The notes under the pieces: model-generated | The model's database searches: none | What the model was told of the DNA's origin: nothing | Seen by the model: the letters and a program-made list of their open reading frames with translations, nothing else | Shown: in pieces, positions 26,498 through 35,137 of the stretch | Position numbering within the stretch: the stretch's first letter is position 1 | Layout: each line of letters starts with the position of its first letter | Assembly (NCBI RefSeq): GCF_900086645.1 | Contig: NZ_LT576451.1 | Location: 3,224,001 to 3,288,000 of the forward strand | Source: Curtobacterium sp. 9128 | GTDB taxonomy: Bacteria > Actinomycetota > Actinomycetes > Actinomycetales > Microbacteriaceae | Direction of reading: 5' to 3' | Length of the DNA: 64,000 bases | Made by a program: the position numbers and the translations under genes

Positions 26498-27490
26498 GTG
26501 CTTCCCGCCCTTTCCGAACTCCTCGCCGACGCCCATGTCGTCGCCCTCCCGATGCGGGTCCGCTTCCGCGGGATCACCACGCGCGAGGCGATGGTCCTCC
26601 GCGGTCCGGCCGGGTGGACCGAGTTCTCCCCGTTCGTGGAGTACGACGACGCCGAAGCGGCTGCCTGGCTGCGCGGGGCGATCGACTTCGGCTGGACGGA
26701 GCACGTCCCCGCCGCGGCGTCCGTCCCCGTCAACGCCACCGTCCCCGCGATCGAGCCCGGTGCCGTCGCCGGGCTCCTGGCGCGCTACCCCGGGTGCACG
26801 ACCGCGAAGGTCAAGGTGGCTGAGCCCGGGACGACGATCGACGACGACGTGGCGCGGGTCGCCGAGGTCCGTCGGGTGATGGGCCGGGCCGCGTCCGTGC
26901 GGGTCGATGCGAACGGCCTGTGGACCGTGGACCAGGCCGCGGAGGCGCTCGAGCGGCTCGCCCCGTACGACCTGCAGTACGCCGAGCAGCCCTGCCGCAC
27001 GGTCCCGGAACTCGCAGCGCTCCGATCGCGGATCGCCGGCCTCGGCGTGCCGATCGCTGCGGACGAGAGCGTCCGCAAGGCCTCGGACCCGCTGGCCGTC
27101 GCGCGGGCCGGGGCCGCCGACGTGCTCGTCGTGAAGGCGCAGCCGCTCGGCGGGATCACCGCGGCGCTGTCCGTGATCGAGTCGGCCGGGCTCCCCTGCG
27201 TCGTGTCCAGCGCACTCGACACGTCGGTCGGGCTCGGGATGGGGGCGTTCCTCGCCGCGGCCGCGATGTCACCCGGCTACGCCGCGGGGCTCGGGACCGC
27301 GGCGATGTTCGAGGGGGACGTCACGCCCGATCCGCTCCTGCCGGCGGACGGGAGGATCGGGGTGCGTCGCGTGGACGCCGCACCTTCCCTGGTGGCCCGG
27401 TTCGCCGCGTTACCCGCGCGCACGGCGTGGTGGCGTTCCCGGCTCGAGCGGGTGCACGCCCTGCTCGCTGCCGCTCCGACCTGCTCTTGA
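26498..27490 (+). CDS. menC: o-Succinylbenzoate synthase
   Basis: A 330-aa enolase-superfamily enzyme dehydrating SHCHC to o-succinylbenzoate. It shows the catalytic Lys pair in TAKVKVAEPG, metal ligands in RVDANGLW, EQPC and ADES, and the second catalytic lysine in VVKAQPLGG, then SSALDTSVGLGMG. The GTG at 26498 gives the family start; the ribosome site is weak. It diverges from the 25959 gene, so menaquinone genes lie on both strands here. It ends before a 223-nt spacer. Confidence 0.93.
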   Translation: MLPALSELLADAHVVALPMRVRFRGITTREAMVLRGPAGWTEFSPFVEYDDAEAAAWLRGAIDFGWTEHVPAAASVPVNATVPAIEPGAVAGLLARYPGCTTAKVKVAEPGTTIDDDVARVAEVRRVMGRAASVRVDANGLWTVDQAAEALERLAPYDLQYAEQPCRTVPELAALRSRIAGLGVPIAADESVRKASDPLAVARAGAADVLVVKAQPLGGITAALSVIESAGLPCVVSSALDTSVGLGMGAFLAAAAMSPGYAAGLGTAAMFEGDVTPDPLLPADGRIGVRRVDAAPSLVARFAALPARTAWWRSRLERVHALLAAAPTCS

Positions 27491-27713
27491 CGTCCCGCCC
27501 CTGACGTCCCGCCCCTGACCGGTCACGACACCCCGCTCACATCCCCTGGGCGGTCACCATCTGTCGGTCGCTGGTCCGCAGAACGACGGGCCCTGACCAC
27601 TCGGTGACAAACCGGCGGGGTGTTGCGACCACTCGGGCAGGCCCGAGCCGGGCCCGGAGGCGGACCTGCACCGAGCCTCCAGGCCGGCGTGCCGCGTCAG
27701 CGGCGGACGACGC
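27491..27713. other. Spacer between menC and ccsB
   Basis: No gene is supported. It holds a 14-bp tandem duplication (TGACGTCCCGCCCC twice, about 27488-27515) and, near its end, half of the dispersed GGAGGCTCGG palindrome on the minus strand (about 27668-27690), with no intact partner arm. No convincing terminator is seen. Confidence 0.6.
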
Positions 27714-28718
27714 TCACAGACCGGAGTAGCTGTGCAGGCCCTTGAAGAACACGTTCACGACGGAGAAGTTGAACATGACGGCCGCGAACCCGATGAGCGC
27801 CAGCCACGACGACCGCGCGCCGCGCCACCCACGGGTCGCACGCGCGTGGATGTACCCGGCGTAGACGACCCAGATGATGAACGTCCAGACTTCCTTCGTG
27901 TCCCAGCCCCAGTAGCGACCCCAGGCACGCTCGGCCCAGATCGCACCGGCGATGAGTGTGAAGGTCCAGAGGACGAAGCCGACGAGGAGCACGCGGTAGG
28001 TCAGGACCTCGAGCCGGTCGGCGTCCGGCAGCGTCTCCATGAAGCGGATCTTCTTGGAGACGGCCGGGTGCCCGAGCCGGTAGGTCTGCACGAGCTGCGC
28101 CACCGCGAGCCCGGCGCCGAGCGCGAAGAACCCGGTGCCGGCGATCGCCACGAACACGTGGATGACGAGCCAGTACGACTGCAGCGCCGGCTGGAGCGGC
28201 ACCACGGGCACGTAGTAGTTGACCGTCGCGATGCCGAGCAGGATGAGCGTGAGGCCCGTGATGAAGACGCCGAGGAACTTCAGGTTCTGCCAGAGCTGCA
28301 CCAGCAGGAAGATCAGCACGATCAGCCCGGTGCCGGTCAGAGAGAACTCGAACATGTTGCCCCACGGCACACGGTCGGCCGCGATGCCACGGAGCACGAT
28401 CGACCCGACGTGCAGGATGAGTGCGAGGATCGTCATTGCCATGCCGACCCGTTCGAACCGGGTGCCACGACGGCCGGAGCCGGTCTTCGCCGGTGCTTCC
28501 ACCCGCTCGAGCACCACGGTGCCACCCTGGACAGTGGCGACCGTCTTCGCGGCGCCCTGCTGCTGCGCCGTCACGGACTGTGTGTCGGTCGCGACGGACA
28601 CCTCGCCCGCACGCTTGGCCATGTCCAGCGCGAACGAGATGAACGCGATCACGTAGACGGCCATCGCCGAGTACGTGAGCACGACCGAGTAGGTCGCGAG
28701 GTTCTCCGTCATGTTCAC
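27714..28718 (-). CDS. ccsB: Cytochrome c biogenesis protein CcsB (heme handling, System II)
   Basis: A 334-aa CcsA/ResC-type membrane protein with eight or so helices and the tryptophan-rich heme-binding WWD motif (GRYWGWDTKEVWTFI) plus conserved histidines in VIHVFVAIAG and YIHARATRG. With ResB it exports heme and ligates it to apocytochrome c. It starts with GTG at 28718 overlapping the resB stop by 4 nt (or an ATG 6 nt on), so it is translated with resB. ORF positions 1-60 include a first helix and a charged linker. Confidence 0.93.
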   Translation of the reverse strand: MNMTENLATYSVVLTYSAMAVYVIAFISFALDMAKRAGEVSVATDTQSVTAQQQGAAKTVATVQGGTVVLERVEAPAKTGSGRRGTRFERVGMAMTILALILHVGSIVLRGIAADRVPWGNMFEFSLTGTGLIVLIFLLVQLWQNLKFLGVFITGLTLILLGIATVNYYVPVVPLQPALQSYWLVIHVFVAIAGTGFFALGAGLAVAQLVQTYRLGHPAVSKKIRFMETLPDADRLEVLTYRVLLVGFVLWTFTLIAGAIWAERAWGRYWGWDTKEVWTFIIWVVYAGYIHARATRGWRGARSSWLALIGFAAVMFNFSVVNVFFKGLHSYSGL

Positions 28719-30454
28719 TGGGGCATCCTAACTCCGAGGTCCGACGTGTGCCGCGTGGCGATCTCGCCGACGGCACGCTCGAGATTGGGGTCCTCGCCGC
28801 GGGCGAGGCCCGCGTACTCGAGGTCGTACTCGCCGTTCGCCGCGCCCGTCCGGGGCACGACCTTCACCCAGACGCGACGACGCGGGACGAAGAGCGAGGT
28901 GAGGAGGCCGAGCACGGCGAGGACAGCGAAGCCACCGACGAAGAGCTGTGACGGGTCGTGGTGCACGTCGAGCGACACGTACCGCTTGACGCCGTCGAAC
29001 GTGATCGACCCGGCGTCACCCGGCAGTTTCTTCGTCTGCCCGGGCTTCAGCTGGATGCTCGCGGTGTCCGCCTTGGTGCCGGCGATCTGCGTCAGCCCCT
29101 TGGTGTCGAGCTGGTAGACGCTCCGCGGCACCCCGTCGTCGAGCCCGAGGTCGCCCGTGTAGACCTGCAGCGAGAGCAGCGGGTTCTCGATGTCCGGGTA
29201 CGTCGAGGCGTACGCGCCGGTCGTCTGCTTCACCGCCGTCGGGTAGAAGAACCCGACCATGCCGAGCTGGTCCGGCGACGCGTCCGGGACCTTGATGACG
29301 CCGGTGGAGGTGTAGTTCGCGTCGGCGGGGAGGAACGGCACGACGTCCTGGAACGCCACGTTCCCGTCGCCGTCGCGCACGGTCACGTTCATCGCGTACC
29401 CGTTGCCGAGCAGGTAGACGTTCGTGCCGCCGATGGAGAGCGGTTCGTTGACGCCGAGGCGGCTGGTCTTCGACTCCCCGCCCTTCTCCTTGCTCGTCAC
29501 CGTCGCCGAGTAGTCCGTCGCCTGGCCGAGGGCGTTGAGGTTCCGCTCCTCGTACTTCGTGACGAACTTGTCGAGGGTCAGGTTGTAGCCCTTGAGCTGC
29601 TCCTGGTTGAACCAGCGACCAGGATTGAACGAGTCGTACGAGCCGAGCACGTTCGAGAACGTCTGGCCTTCCACGAGGAGCCGCTGGCCGGTGTACCCGA
29701 AGCCGCCGCCGATGCCGACGGCGATCAGCACGCCGACGAGCGCCGCGTGGAAGACGAGGTTGCCCGTCTCGCGCAGGTAGCCGCGCTCCGCGCTCACCGA
29801 GTCGCCGAAGCGCTCGACGCGGTACCCGGAGCGCTTCAGGAGCGCCATGGCGCGCGTGACCGCGCGGTCGACGGACGGGAGGCCCGTGGCCGCGTCCGTC
29901 CCGGTCGCGCCGTCCGCCATCGTGTCCGGTTCGACCGCCACGGTGCGGAACCCCGCGAGTCGCGTCAGGCGGACCGGCGTCTTCGGTGGGCGGGTGCGGA
30001 GCGCCTGCCAGTGGTGCCGGGTGCGGGGCACGATGCAGCCGATGAGCGACACGAAGAGCAGCAGGTAGATCGCGGAGAACCACACCGAGGTGTAGGTGTC
30101 GAAGACCTGGAGCTTGTCGAGGATCGGGTAGAGCGTCGCGTGGTCGGCCTTGTACTGCACGACGCCGTTCGGGTCCGCCGTGCGCTGCGGCACGAGGGAC
30201 CCCGGGATCGCCGCGAGGGCGAGCATCATCAGCAGGAAGAGCGCGGTGCGCATGCTCGTCAGCTGGCGCCAGAAGAAGCGCACGTACCCGACGAAGCCGA
30301 GCTTCGGCTGGTTCACGCCGGCGTCGGTCGTCGCCGCCGCGGTGCCGTCGACGTGGTCGGACGGCCGCTGCGGGTCGGATGCGGTGTCGGCGCCCTCGTT
30401 CGTCGCCTGGTCGGTGCCGGTGAGGTCGTTCTCGGACTCAGACTGCCGGGACAT
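28715..30454 (-). CDS. resB: Cytochrome c biogenesis protein ResB
   Basis: A 579-aa ResB/CcsB-type partner of CcsA. A hydrophilic N terminus (about 50 residues) is followed by three early helices (TSMRTALFLLMMLALAAIPG, TSVWFSAIYLLLFVSLIGCI, GNLVFHAALVGVLIAVGIGG), a large extracytoplasmic domain, and a final helix (LFVGGFAVLAVLGLLTSLFV). It forms the heme-lyase complex with CcsB. It overlaps ccdA by 17 nt upstream and ccsB by 4 nt downstream. Confidence 0.93.
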   Translation of the reverse strand: MSRQSESENDLTGTDQATNEGADTASDPQRPSDHVDGTAAATTDAGVNQPKLGFVGYVRFFWRQLTSMRTALFLLMMLALAAIPGSLVPQRTADPNGVVQYKADHATLYPILDKLQVFDTYTSVWFSAIYLLLFVSLIGCIVPRTRHHWQALRTRPPKTPVRLTRLAGFRTVAVEPDTMADGATGTDAATGLPSVDRAVTRAMALLKRSGYRVERFGDSVSAERGYLRETGNLVFHAALVGVLIAVGIGGGFGYTGQRLLVEGQTFSNVLGSYDSFNPGRWFNQEQLKGYNLTLDKFVTKYEERNLNALGQATDYSATVTSKEKGGESKTSRLGVNEPLSIGGTNVYLLGNGYAMNVTVRDGDGNVAFQDVVPFLPADANYTSTGVIKVPDASPDQLGMVGFFYPTAVKQTTGAYASTYPDIENPLLSLQVYTGDLGLDDGVPRSVYQLDTKGLTQIAGTKADTASIQLKPGQTKKLPGDAGSITFDGVKRYVSLDVHHDPSQLFVGGFAVLAVLGLLTSLFVPRRRVWVKVVPRTGAANGEYDLEYAGLARGEDPNLERAVGEIATRHTSDLGVRMPQ

Positions 30455-31178
30455 AGCTCTGGATCACCGCCCCCACGCTCGACATGACGGCCGACCAGAT
30501 ACCGGTGACCATGAGCAGACCGATGACGATCAGGATCGCTCCTCCGATGATGTTGACGATGCGCATGTGGCGCTTGACGACGCGGATCGCTCCCGAGGCC
30601 CAGCCGGCGCCGAGCGCGACGAGCAGGAACGGGATGCCGAGGCCCAGGCAGTACGCGACGCCGAGCCACATCCCCTGCCAGGCACTGCCGGACTGCACGC
30701 TGAGCAGGTTGATCGCGGCGAGCGTCGGGCCGAGGCACGGGGTCCAGCCGAGACCGAACACGATGCCGAGCAGCGGCGCGCCGACGAGCCCGGTCGCCGG
30801 GGTCCACGACGGCTTCAGGGTGCGCTGGAGGAACGTGAAGCGGCCGACGAACACCAGGCCCATCACGATCACCACGACACCGAGGACCTGCGTGATGAGG
30901 TCGCGCCAGCGGACGAGCCAGAACCCGAGCGCACCGAACACCGTCGTGTAGGCGACGAACACCGCCGTGAAGCCGAGGACGAAGAGCAGCACCCCGAGCA
31001 CGACGCGGCCGCGTCCCCGTCCGCCCTCGGCGACGCCGCCGACGTACCCGAGGTACCCGGGGACGAGGGGCAGCACGCACGGCGACAGGAACGAGACGAG
31101 CCCGGCGAGCAGCGCCACCGGGAGGGCGACGAGCATCTGCCCGCTGAGGATCGCGTCGGCGAAGGGATTGCTGCCCAC
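30438..31178 (-). CDS. ccdA: CcdA-type thiol-disulfide transporter
   Basis: A 246-aa DsbD/CcdA-family protein with six helices and two membrane cysteines, in FLSPCVLPLVPGYLG and GLGWTPCLGPTLA. It moves reducing power from cytoplasmic thioredoxin to the outside so that the TlpA-like protein can reduce apocytochrome cysteines. The GTG at 31178 lies 3 nt after the TlpA-like stop. Operon position between a thioredoxin and resB supports the role. Confidence 0.93.
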   Translation of the reverse strand: MGSNPFADAILSGQMLVALPVALLAGLVSFLSPCVLPLVPGYLGYVGGVAEGGRGRGRVVLGVLLFVLGFTAVFVAYTTVFGALGFWLVRWRDLITQVLGVVVIVMGLVFVGRFTFLQRTLKPSWTPATGLVGAPLLGIVFGLGWTPCLGPTLAAINLLSVQSGSAWQGMWLGVAYCLGLGIPFLLVALGAGWASGAIRVVKRHMRIVNIIGGAILIVIGLLMVTGIWSAVMSSVGAVIQSYVPAV

Positions 31179-31181
31179 GGC

Positions 31182-31805
31182 TCAGGAGGCCTTGCCGCTG
31201 AGCTCGTCCGACACCAGGGTGTCGAGGATGCTCGTGCTGTCCACGGCACCGAGCACGCGGGCAGCGACCCGGCCCTGCTTGTCGAGGACGATCGTCGCCG
31301 GGACCGCGTTCGGGGCGATCTGCCCGGAGAGCGCGAGCTGCATCTCGCCCTTGTCGGCGTCGAGCACGGTCGGGTAGTCGACCTTGAAGGTGCGCTCGAA
31401 CGCGGCGGCGGTGGCCTTCTGGTCGCGCACGTTCACGCCGATGAACTGGACCTGGTCGTCGGTGTACTTCTCGTGCACCTCGTTCAGGTACTTCGCCTCG
31501 GCACGGCACGGCGGGCAGCCGGCGTACCAGAAGTTCAGGACGACGACCTTGCCGCGGAGCGCCTTCGCCGTCAGCTCGTCGCCGTCGGTGGTCATCGCGT
31601 CGAAGTCGACCGCGTCCGTGCGCTTGTCCTGGGCGACCTCGGTCACCGCACCGTCGCCGGAGATGTAGTTCTGCGTCGTCCCGCTGCCGTACTGCTGCGA
31701 GAGCTTGTCGCTGCTGCCGGAGGAGCAGCCGGTGAGGGCGATCGCGGCGACCAGCATGGTCGCTCCGACGGCGAGGAGCCGCCCCTTCGTGCTGCGCTCG
31801 GTCAC
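31182..31805 (-). CDS. TlpA/ResA-like thiol-disulfide lipoprotein
   Basis: A 207-aa exported thioredoxin-fold protein. The N terminus is a lipoprotein signal with lipobox LTGC (about residues 23-26), then an AhpC/TSA-like redoxin domain with the active-site W-Y-A-G-C-P-P-C. It likely reduces the CxxCH cysteines of apocytochrome c, fed by CcdA. The GTG at 31805 overlaps the stop of the phosphatase gene by 4 nt, and the longer open frame above it is not real coding. It heads the ccs cassette. Confidence 0.92.
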   Translation of the reverse strand: MTERSTKGRLLAVGATMLVAAIALTGCSSGSSDKLSQQYGSGTTQNYISGDGAVTEVAQDKRTDAVDFDAMTTDGDELTAKALRGKVVVLNFWYAGCPPCRAEAKYLNEVHEKYTDDQVQFIGVNVRDQKATAAAFERTFKVDYPTVLDADKGEMQLALSGQIAPNAVPATIVLDKQGRVAARVLGAVDSTSILDTLVSDELSGKAS

Positions 31806-32458
31806 ACTGCTCCTTCGTCGATCGCCGTCCCGCGGAGTTCCTCGGCCGGGTCGGCGTACCCGACCTCGGTGAACCGACCGCTCGGCGTGGCGGGGACACG
31901 CTCGAGGGTGGTGATGCTCGAGAGGTCGCAGCGACGCTTGCGCGGGTCGTGCCACAGGGGCTCCCCCGCGAGACGCCGGTGCACCATCCAGATCGGCAGC
32001 TGGTGACTGACCAGGACGACGTCGCCCTCGTCGGTGCTCTCCCACGCGGTGGCGACGGCGGCGAGCATGCGGTTCGCGATCGACTCGTACGCCTCCCCCC
32101 AGCTCGGGCGGAGCGGGTTCGCGATCCAGGGCCACTCGGCCGGACGACGGAGCGAGCGCTTCGTGAACCCGGGGGGCTGTCCCTCGTAGCGGTTCGTCGG
32201 CTCGATCAGGCGTTCGTCGAGCGTGACGTCGAGGCCGTACGCCTCGGCCCACGGTGCGGCGGACTCCTGCGTGCGCTGCAACGGCGAGGCGATGATCCGG
32301 CGCACGTCGACGCCGGACTCCTTCCACGCGGCGGCGGACGCGGCGGCCATGGCCGTGCCGAGCTCGCTCAGTCCGAAGCCCGGGAGTCGGCCGTAGAGCA
32401 CACGGTCCGGGTTGTGTACCTCGCCGTGCCGCACGAGGTGGATTCGGGTCGCGGGCAT
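31802..32458 (-). CDS. Histidine phosphatase family protein (phosphoglycerate mutase-like)
   Basis: A 218-aa protein of the branch-1 histidine phosphatases: LVRHGEVHNPDRVLYG holds the phospho-accepting RHG, IASPLQRTQESA the second arginine, and VVLVSHQLPIW the late catalytic histidine. The substrate is not evident; this family member commonly precedes the ccs cassette in actinobacteria. The ATG at 32458 follows TAGACT (32466-32471) by 7 nt, suggesting a leaderless start of the whole phosphatase-tlpA-ccdA-resB-ccsB operon. Confidence 0.88.
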   Translation of the reverse strand: MPATRIHLVRHGEVHNPDRVLYGRLPGFGLSELGTAMAAASAAAWKESGVDVRRIIASPLQRTQESAAPWAEAYGLDVTLDERLIEPTNRYEGQPPGFTKRSLRRPAEWPWIANPLRPSWGEAYESIANRMLAAVATAWESTDEGDVVLVSHQLPIWMVHRRLAGEPLWHDPRKRRCDLSSITTLERVPATPSGRFTEVGYADPAEELRGTAIDEGAV

Positions 32459-32525
32459 GGGTTCCAGTCTAGGTCGCTCAGCTGTTCCCACCGCCCGCAC
32501 AGACGATCCACGGCTTCGGGAGCAC

Positions 32526-34016
32526 TCAGTCGAGGTGACCGGAGAGCCTGCCGTGCAGCGCGACCGACCCGGTGTTCAGGTTGACGACCTCGACGGTCGA
32601 GCCGTGCTTCGCGAACCGCTGCTCCACGCCGTCGAGTGCCGCCACGGTGCTCGCGTCGAACACGTGCGCCTCGGACATGTCGATGACGACGTGCTCGGGG
32701 TCCTCGGCGTAGGAGAACCGGGTGACGAGGTCGTTCGAGGACGCGAAGAACAGCGCGCCGCGGACCCGGTAGCGGACTGTGTGCTCGTCGACGGGCTCCC
32801 GCACCACGGTGACGACGTGCGCCACGCGCCGCGCGAACACCAGCGCCGCGACGACGACACCCACGATCACCCCGGTGGCGAGGTTGTTCGTCAGCACGAC
32901 GACGACCACGGTGATGACCATGACGGCCGTCTCGCCGAGGGGCATGCGACCGAGGGTCCTCGGGCGGATGCTGTGCCAGTCGAAGGTGGCGACGCAGACC
33001 ATCAGCATCACGGCCGTCAGTGCCGCCATCGGGATCTCCGCCACCACGTCGTGCAGCACGATCGTGAGCACGAGGACGGACGCCCCCGCGACGAAGGTCG
33101 AGATCCTGGTCCTGGCGCCGGCGGTCTTCACGTTGATGACGGTCTGCCCGATCATCGCGCAGCCACCCGTGCCGCCGAAGAACGCCGAGACGACGTTGGC
33201 GATGCCCTGACCCCAGGACTCGCGCCACTTGCTCGAGCCGGTCTCGGTGATGGCGTCGACGAGCTGCGCCGTGAGCAGTGTCTCGATGAGCCCGACGATC
33301 GCCATGCCGAAGGCGTACGGCGCGATGATCGACAGGGTCTCGAACGAGAACGGCACCGTGATCCCGCTGAACCCGGGCAGCGCGGTCGGCAGCGCGCCCT
33401 CGTCCCCGACCGTCGGGACGGCGACGCTGAAGACGATGGTGATCGCGGTGATGACGACCACGGCGACGAGCGGCGCGGGGACCGCCTTCGTCAGGAACGG
33501 GAGCGCGACGATGATCGCGACGCCGAGTGCCGTCAACGGCCAGACCACGAGCGGCACGTCGCGGCCGAACAGGTTCGGCAGCTGCGCCGTGAAGATGAGG
33601 ATCGCGAGGGCGTTCACGAACGCCACGTTGACGCTGCGCGGGATGAACCGCATGAGCCGTGCGACGCCGAGGAACCCGAGCACGAGCTGGATCACGCCGC
33701 CGAGCACGATCGTCGGGACCAGGTAGTCGATCCCGTGCTCGCGCACCAGCGGCGCGATCACGAGCGCGACTGAGCCGGCAGCGGCGGACACCATCGCCGG
33801 GCGGCCGCCGACGATCGCGATCACCACGGCGATCACCACGCTCGAGAAGAGCCCGACCGCCGGGTCGACGCCCGCGACGACCGAGAACGAGATCGCTTCG
33901 GGGATGAGGGCGAGCGCGGTGACGATCCCAGCGAGTACCTCGCGCGTCAGGAGCCTCGGCGAACGGAGTGCGGACAGGACGCTCGGGGCCGCCGGCGCTG
34001 AGGTGAGGGTCGTCAT
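32526..34016 (-). CDS. SulP family inorganic anion transporter with STAS domain
   Basis: A 496-aa transporter with about ten to twelve helices of the SLC26/SulP fold and a C-terminal STAS domain (HVVIDMSEAHVFDASTVAALDGVEQRF). The family moves sulfate, bicarbonate or related anions. Conserved stretches include ALIPEAISFSVVAGVDP and GGTGGCAMIGQTVINVKTAGARTRIS. The ATG at 34016 lies 8 nt from a TAGAGT box that is one arm of a symmetric operator shared with the divergent merR gene, so regulation by that MerR is likely. The longer open frame above it is antisense to merR. Confidence 0.93.
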   Translation of the reverse strand: MTTLTSAPAAPSVLSALRSPRLLTREVLAGIVTALALIPEAISFSVVAGVDPAVGLFSSVVIAVVIAIVGGRPAMVSAAAGSVALVIAPLVREHGIDYLVPTIVLGGVIQLVLGFLGVARLMRFIPRSVNVAFVNALAILIFTAQLPNLFGRDVPLVVWPLTALGVAIIVALPFLTKAVPAPLVAVVVITAITIVFSVAVPTVGDEGALPTALPGFSGITVPFSFETLSIIAPYAFGMAIVGLIETLLTAQLVDAITETGSSKWRESWGQGIANVVSAFFGGTGGCAMIGQTVINVKTAGARTRISTFVAGASVLVLTIVLHDVVAEIPMAALTAVMLMVCVATFDWHSIRPRTLGRMPLGETAVMVITVVVVVLTNNLATGVIVGVVVAALVFARRVAHVVTVVREPVDEHTVRYRVRGALFFASSNDLVTRFSYAEDPEHVVIDMSEAHVFDASTVAALDGVEQRFAKHGSTVEVVNLNTGSVALHGRLSGHLD

Positions 34017-34024
34017 CGCGGACG

Positions 34025-34050
34025 ACTCTACCGTTACGTGAGGGTAGAGT
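34025..34050. promoter_or_regulatory. Symmetric operator made of two divergent -10 boxes (sulP/merR)
   Basis: ACTCTACC (34025-34032) and GGTAGAGT (34043-34050) are perfect inverse arms around a 10-bp spacer. Each arm contains TAGAGT positioned 8 nt before a start codon: merR on plus, sulP on minus. The two promoters therefore face apart with identical geometry, and a dimer bound at the palindrome would cover both. Confidence 0.65.
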
Positions 34051-34058
34051 TGTCCGCG

Positions 34059-34469
34059 ATGAGCGACCAGGACGACGCGCACGAGGCCGGCACGATGCAC
34101 ATCGGCGAGCTCGCCGACCGCGCAGGGATGTCGCTCCGGACGATCCGGCACTACGACGAGGTCGGTCTGCTCGTCCCGAGCGGCAGGACCACCGGGGGCT
34201 TCCGCGTCTACACCCCGCGCGACCTGGAGCGCCTGCTCGTCATCCGCCGGATGAAGCCGCTCGGGTTCTCACTCGAGGAGATGGGCGACCTGCTCGGCAT
34301 CGTCGACGGGCTCCCCGGTGGTGATGCGGAGGACACGGCCGCACGCGCAGCGCGCCTCGATGCCTTCCTGGAGGACGCGCGGGCCCGCCACGCGAAGCTC
34401 GTCGAGCGCGCGGGCATGGCCGAGGAGTTCATCGGCACCCTCAGCACCCTCCGCGCCGCGCTCCCCTGA
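34059..34469 (+). CDS. MerR family transcriptional regulator
   Basis: A 136-aa protein with an N-terminal winged HTH (MHIGELADRAGMSLRTIRHYDEVGLLVPSGRTTGGFRVY) and a short coiled-coil helix. No cysteine-rich metal-binding end is visible, so the ligand is not a classic metal. The ATG at 34059 replaces the GTG at 34038 because the -10 box TAGAGT ends 8 nt before it. It is divergent from sulP and probably controls both itself and the transporter. A weakly supported gene on the other strand overlaps its 3' part. Confidence 0.9.
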   Translation: MSDQDDAHEAGTMHIGELADRAGMSLRTIRHYDEVGLLVPSGRTTGGFRVYTPRDLERLLVIRRMKPLGFSLEEMGDLLGIVDGLPGGDAEDTAARAARLDAFLEDARARHAKLVERAGMAEEFIGTLSTLRAALP

Positions 34470-34652
34470 CGCCCCGTCGCGCGCGGCCGCGATCTCGCGC
34501 TTGCGCTGCTCGATGTGTGCATGCCACGCCGCCGCGCCGGCCTTCGCGCGCGCCCACATCGCGTCCAGCTCCTCGTCACTCACCGCAGGGGGTTCATGTC
34601 GGTCCAACCAGCGCGTGACGCCTGCGCGTGCGCGCGCAACGATCGTCATCAT
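34269..34652 (-). CDS. Small hypothetical protein overlapping merR antisense
   Basis: A 127-aa frame starting with ATG at 34652 inside the stop of the upstream small membrane-protein gene (ATGA overlap). The first ~60 residues (MMTIVARARAGVTRWLDRH, AVSDEELDAMWARAKAGAAAW) look like a real charged helical protein, but its last ~67 codons run antisense through the merR coding region, so the true product may end differently or the tail may be carried along by high GC. No domain is recognised. Confidence 0.45.
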   Translation of the reverse strand: MMTIVARARAGVTRWLDRHEPPAVSDEELDAMWARAKAGAAAWHAHIEQRKREIAAARDGASGERGAEGAEGADELLGHARALDELRVAGPRVLQEGIEARCACGRVLRITTGEPVDDAEQVAHLLE

Positions 34653-34990
34653 CCCGTCTCCCTCGATCTGCTGAGCAGTTCCCGCATCACCTTCGCACCC
34701 GGTTCCTCGCCTCGTGGGATCTTCTGCATGTCACACATCGCTGCGGCGAGGGCGTACCCGAGTTCATGCCGCCCGACGTCGTCGCCGGAGACGAGTTCGA
34801 ACACCACCGTGAGACGTGCCCAGTACCGGTCTCGTTCTTCCCGCTCGACGTCCCGCCGCCACCGCACGATCGCCCAGCACCCGCCGACGACAGCACCGAG
34901 CAGCGTCAGCGCCGCGGCAGCGAGCGCGGCCACCACCGTCGCGACGGCCGCAGGTGGCCAGGCCGCGAGTGCTTCGATCCCCTCCGTCAT
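34649..34990 (-). CDS. Small single-span membrane protein
   Basis: A 113-aa protein with one long N-terminal transmembrane helix (VATVVAALAAAALTLLGAVVGGCWAIV) followed by a basic, charged cytoplasmic segment (RWRRDVEREERDRYWARL) and a helical C terminus. The ATG at 34990 has an excellent AGGAGGT ribosome site, which makes it more credible than most hypotheticals here. It is translationally coupled to the 34269 gene. No family is recognised. Confidence 0.65.
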   Translation of the reverse strand: MTEGIEALAAWPPAAVATVVAALAAAALTLLGAVVGGCWAIVRWRRDVEREERDRYWARLTVVFELVSGDDVGRHELGYALAAAMCDMQKIPRGEEPGAKVMRELLSRSRETG

Positions 34991-35137
34991 GAGGACCTCC
35001 TCCCCGCTCGCGACCCGGCCACATCGAGAACGCTAGGAGTGCGGCGGAGGCGATCCGAGCCTCCGGGCCGCATCTGTGGACGACCACCGGACGTAACCGG
35101 GCTGTGGAGAACCGGCGGCCCGGTAGACTCGACGACC

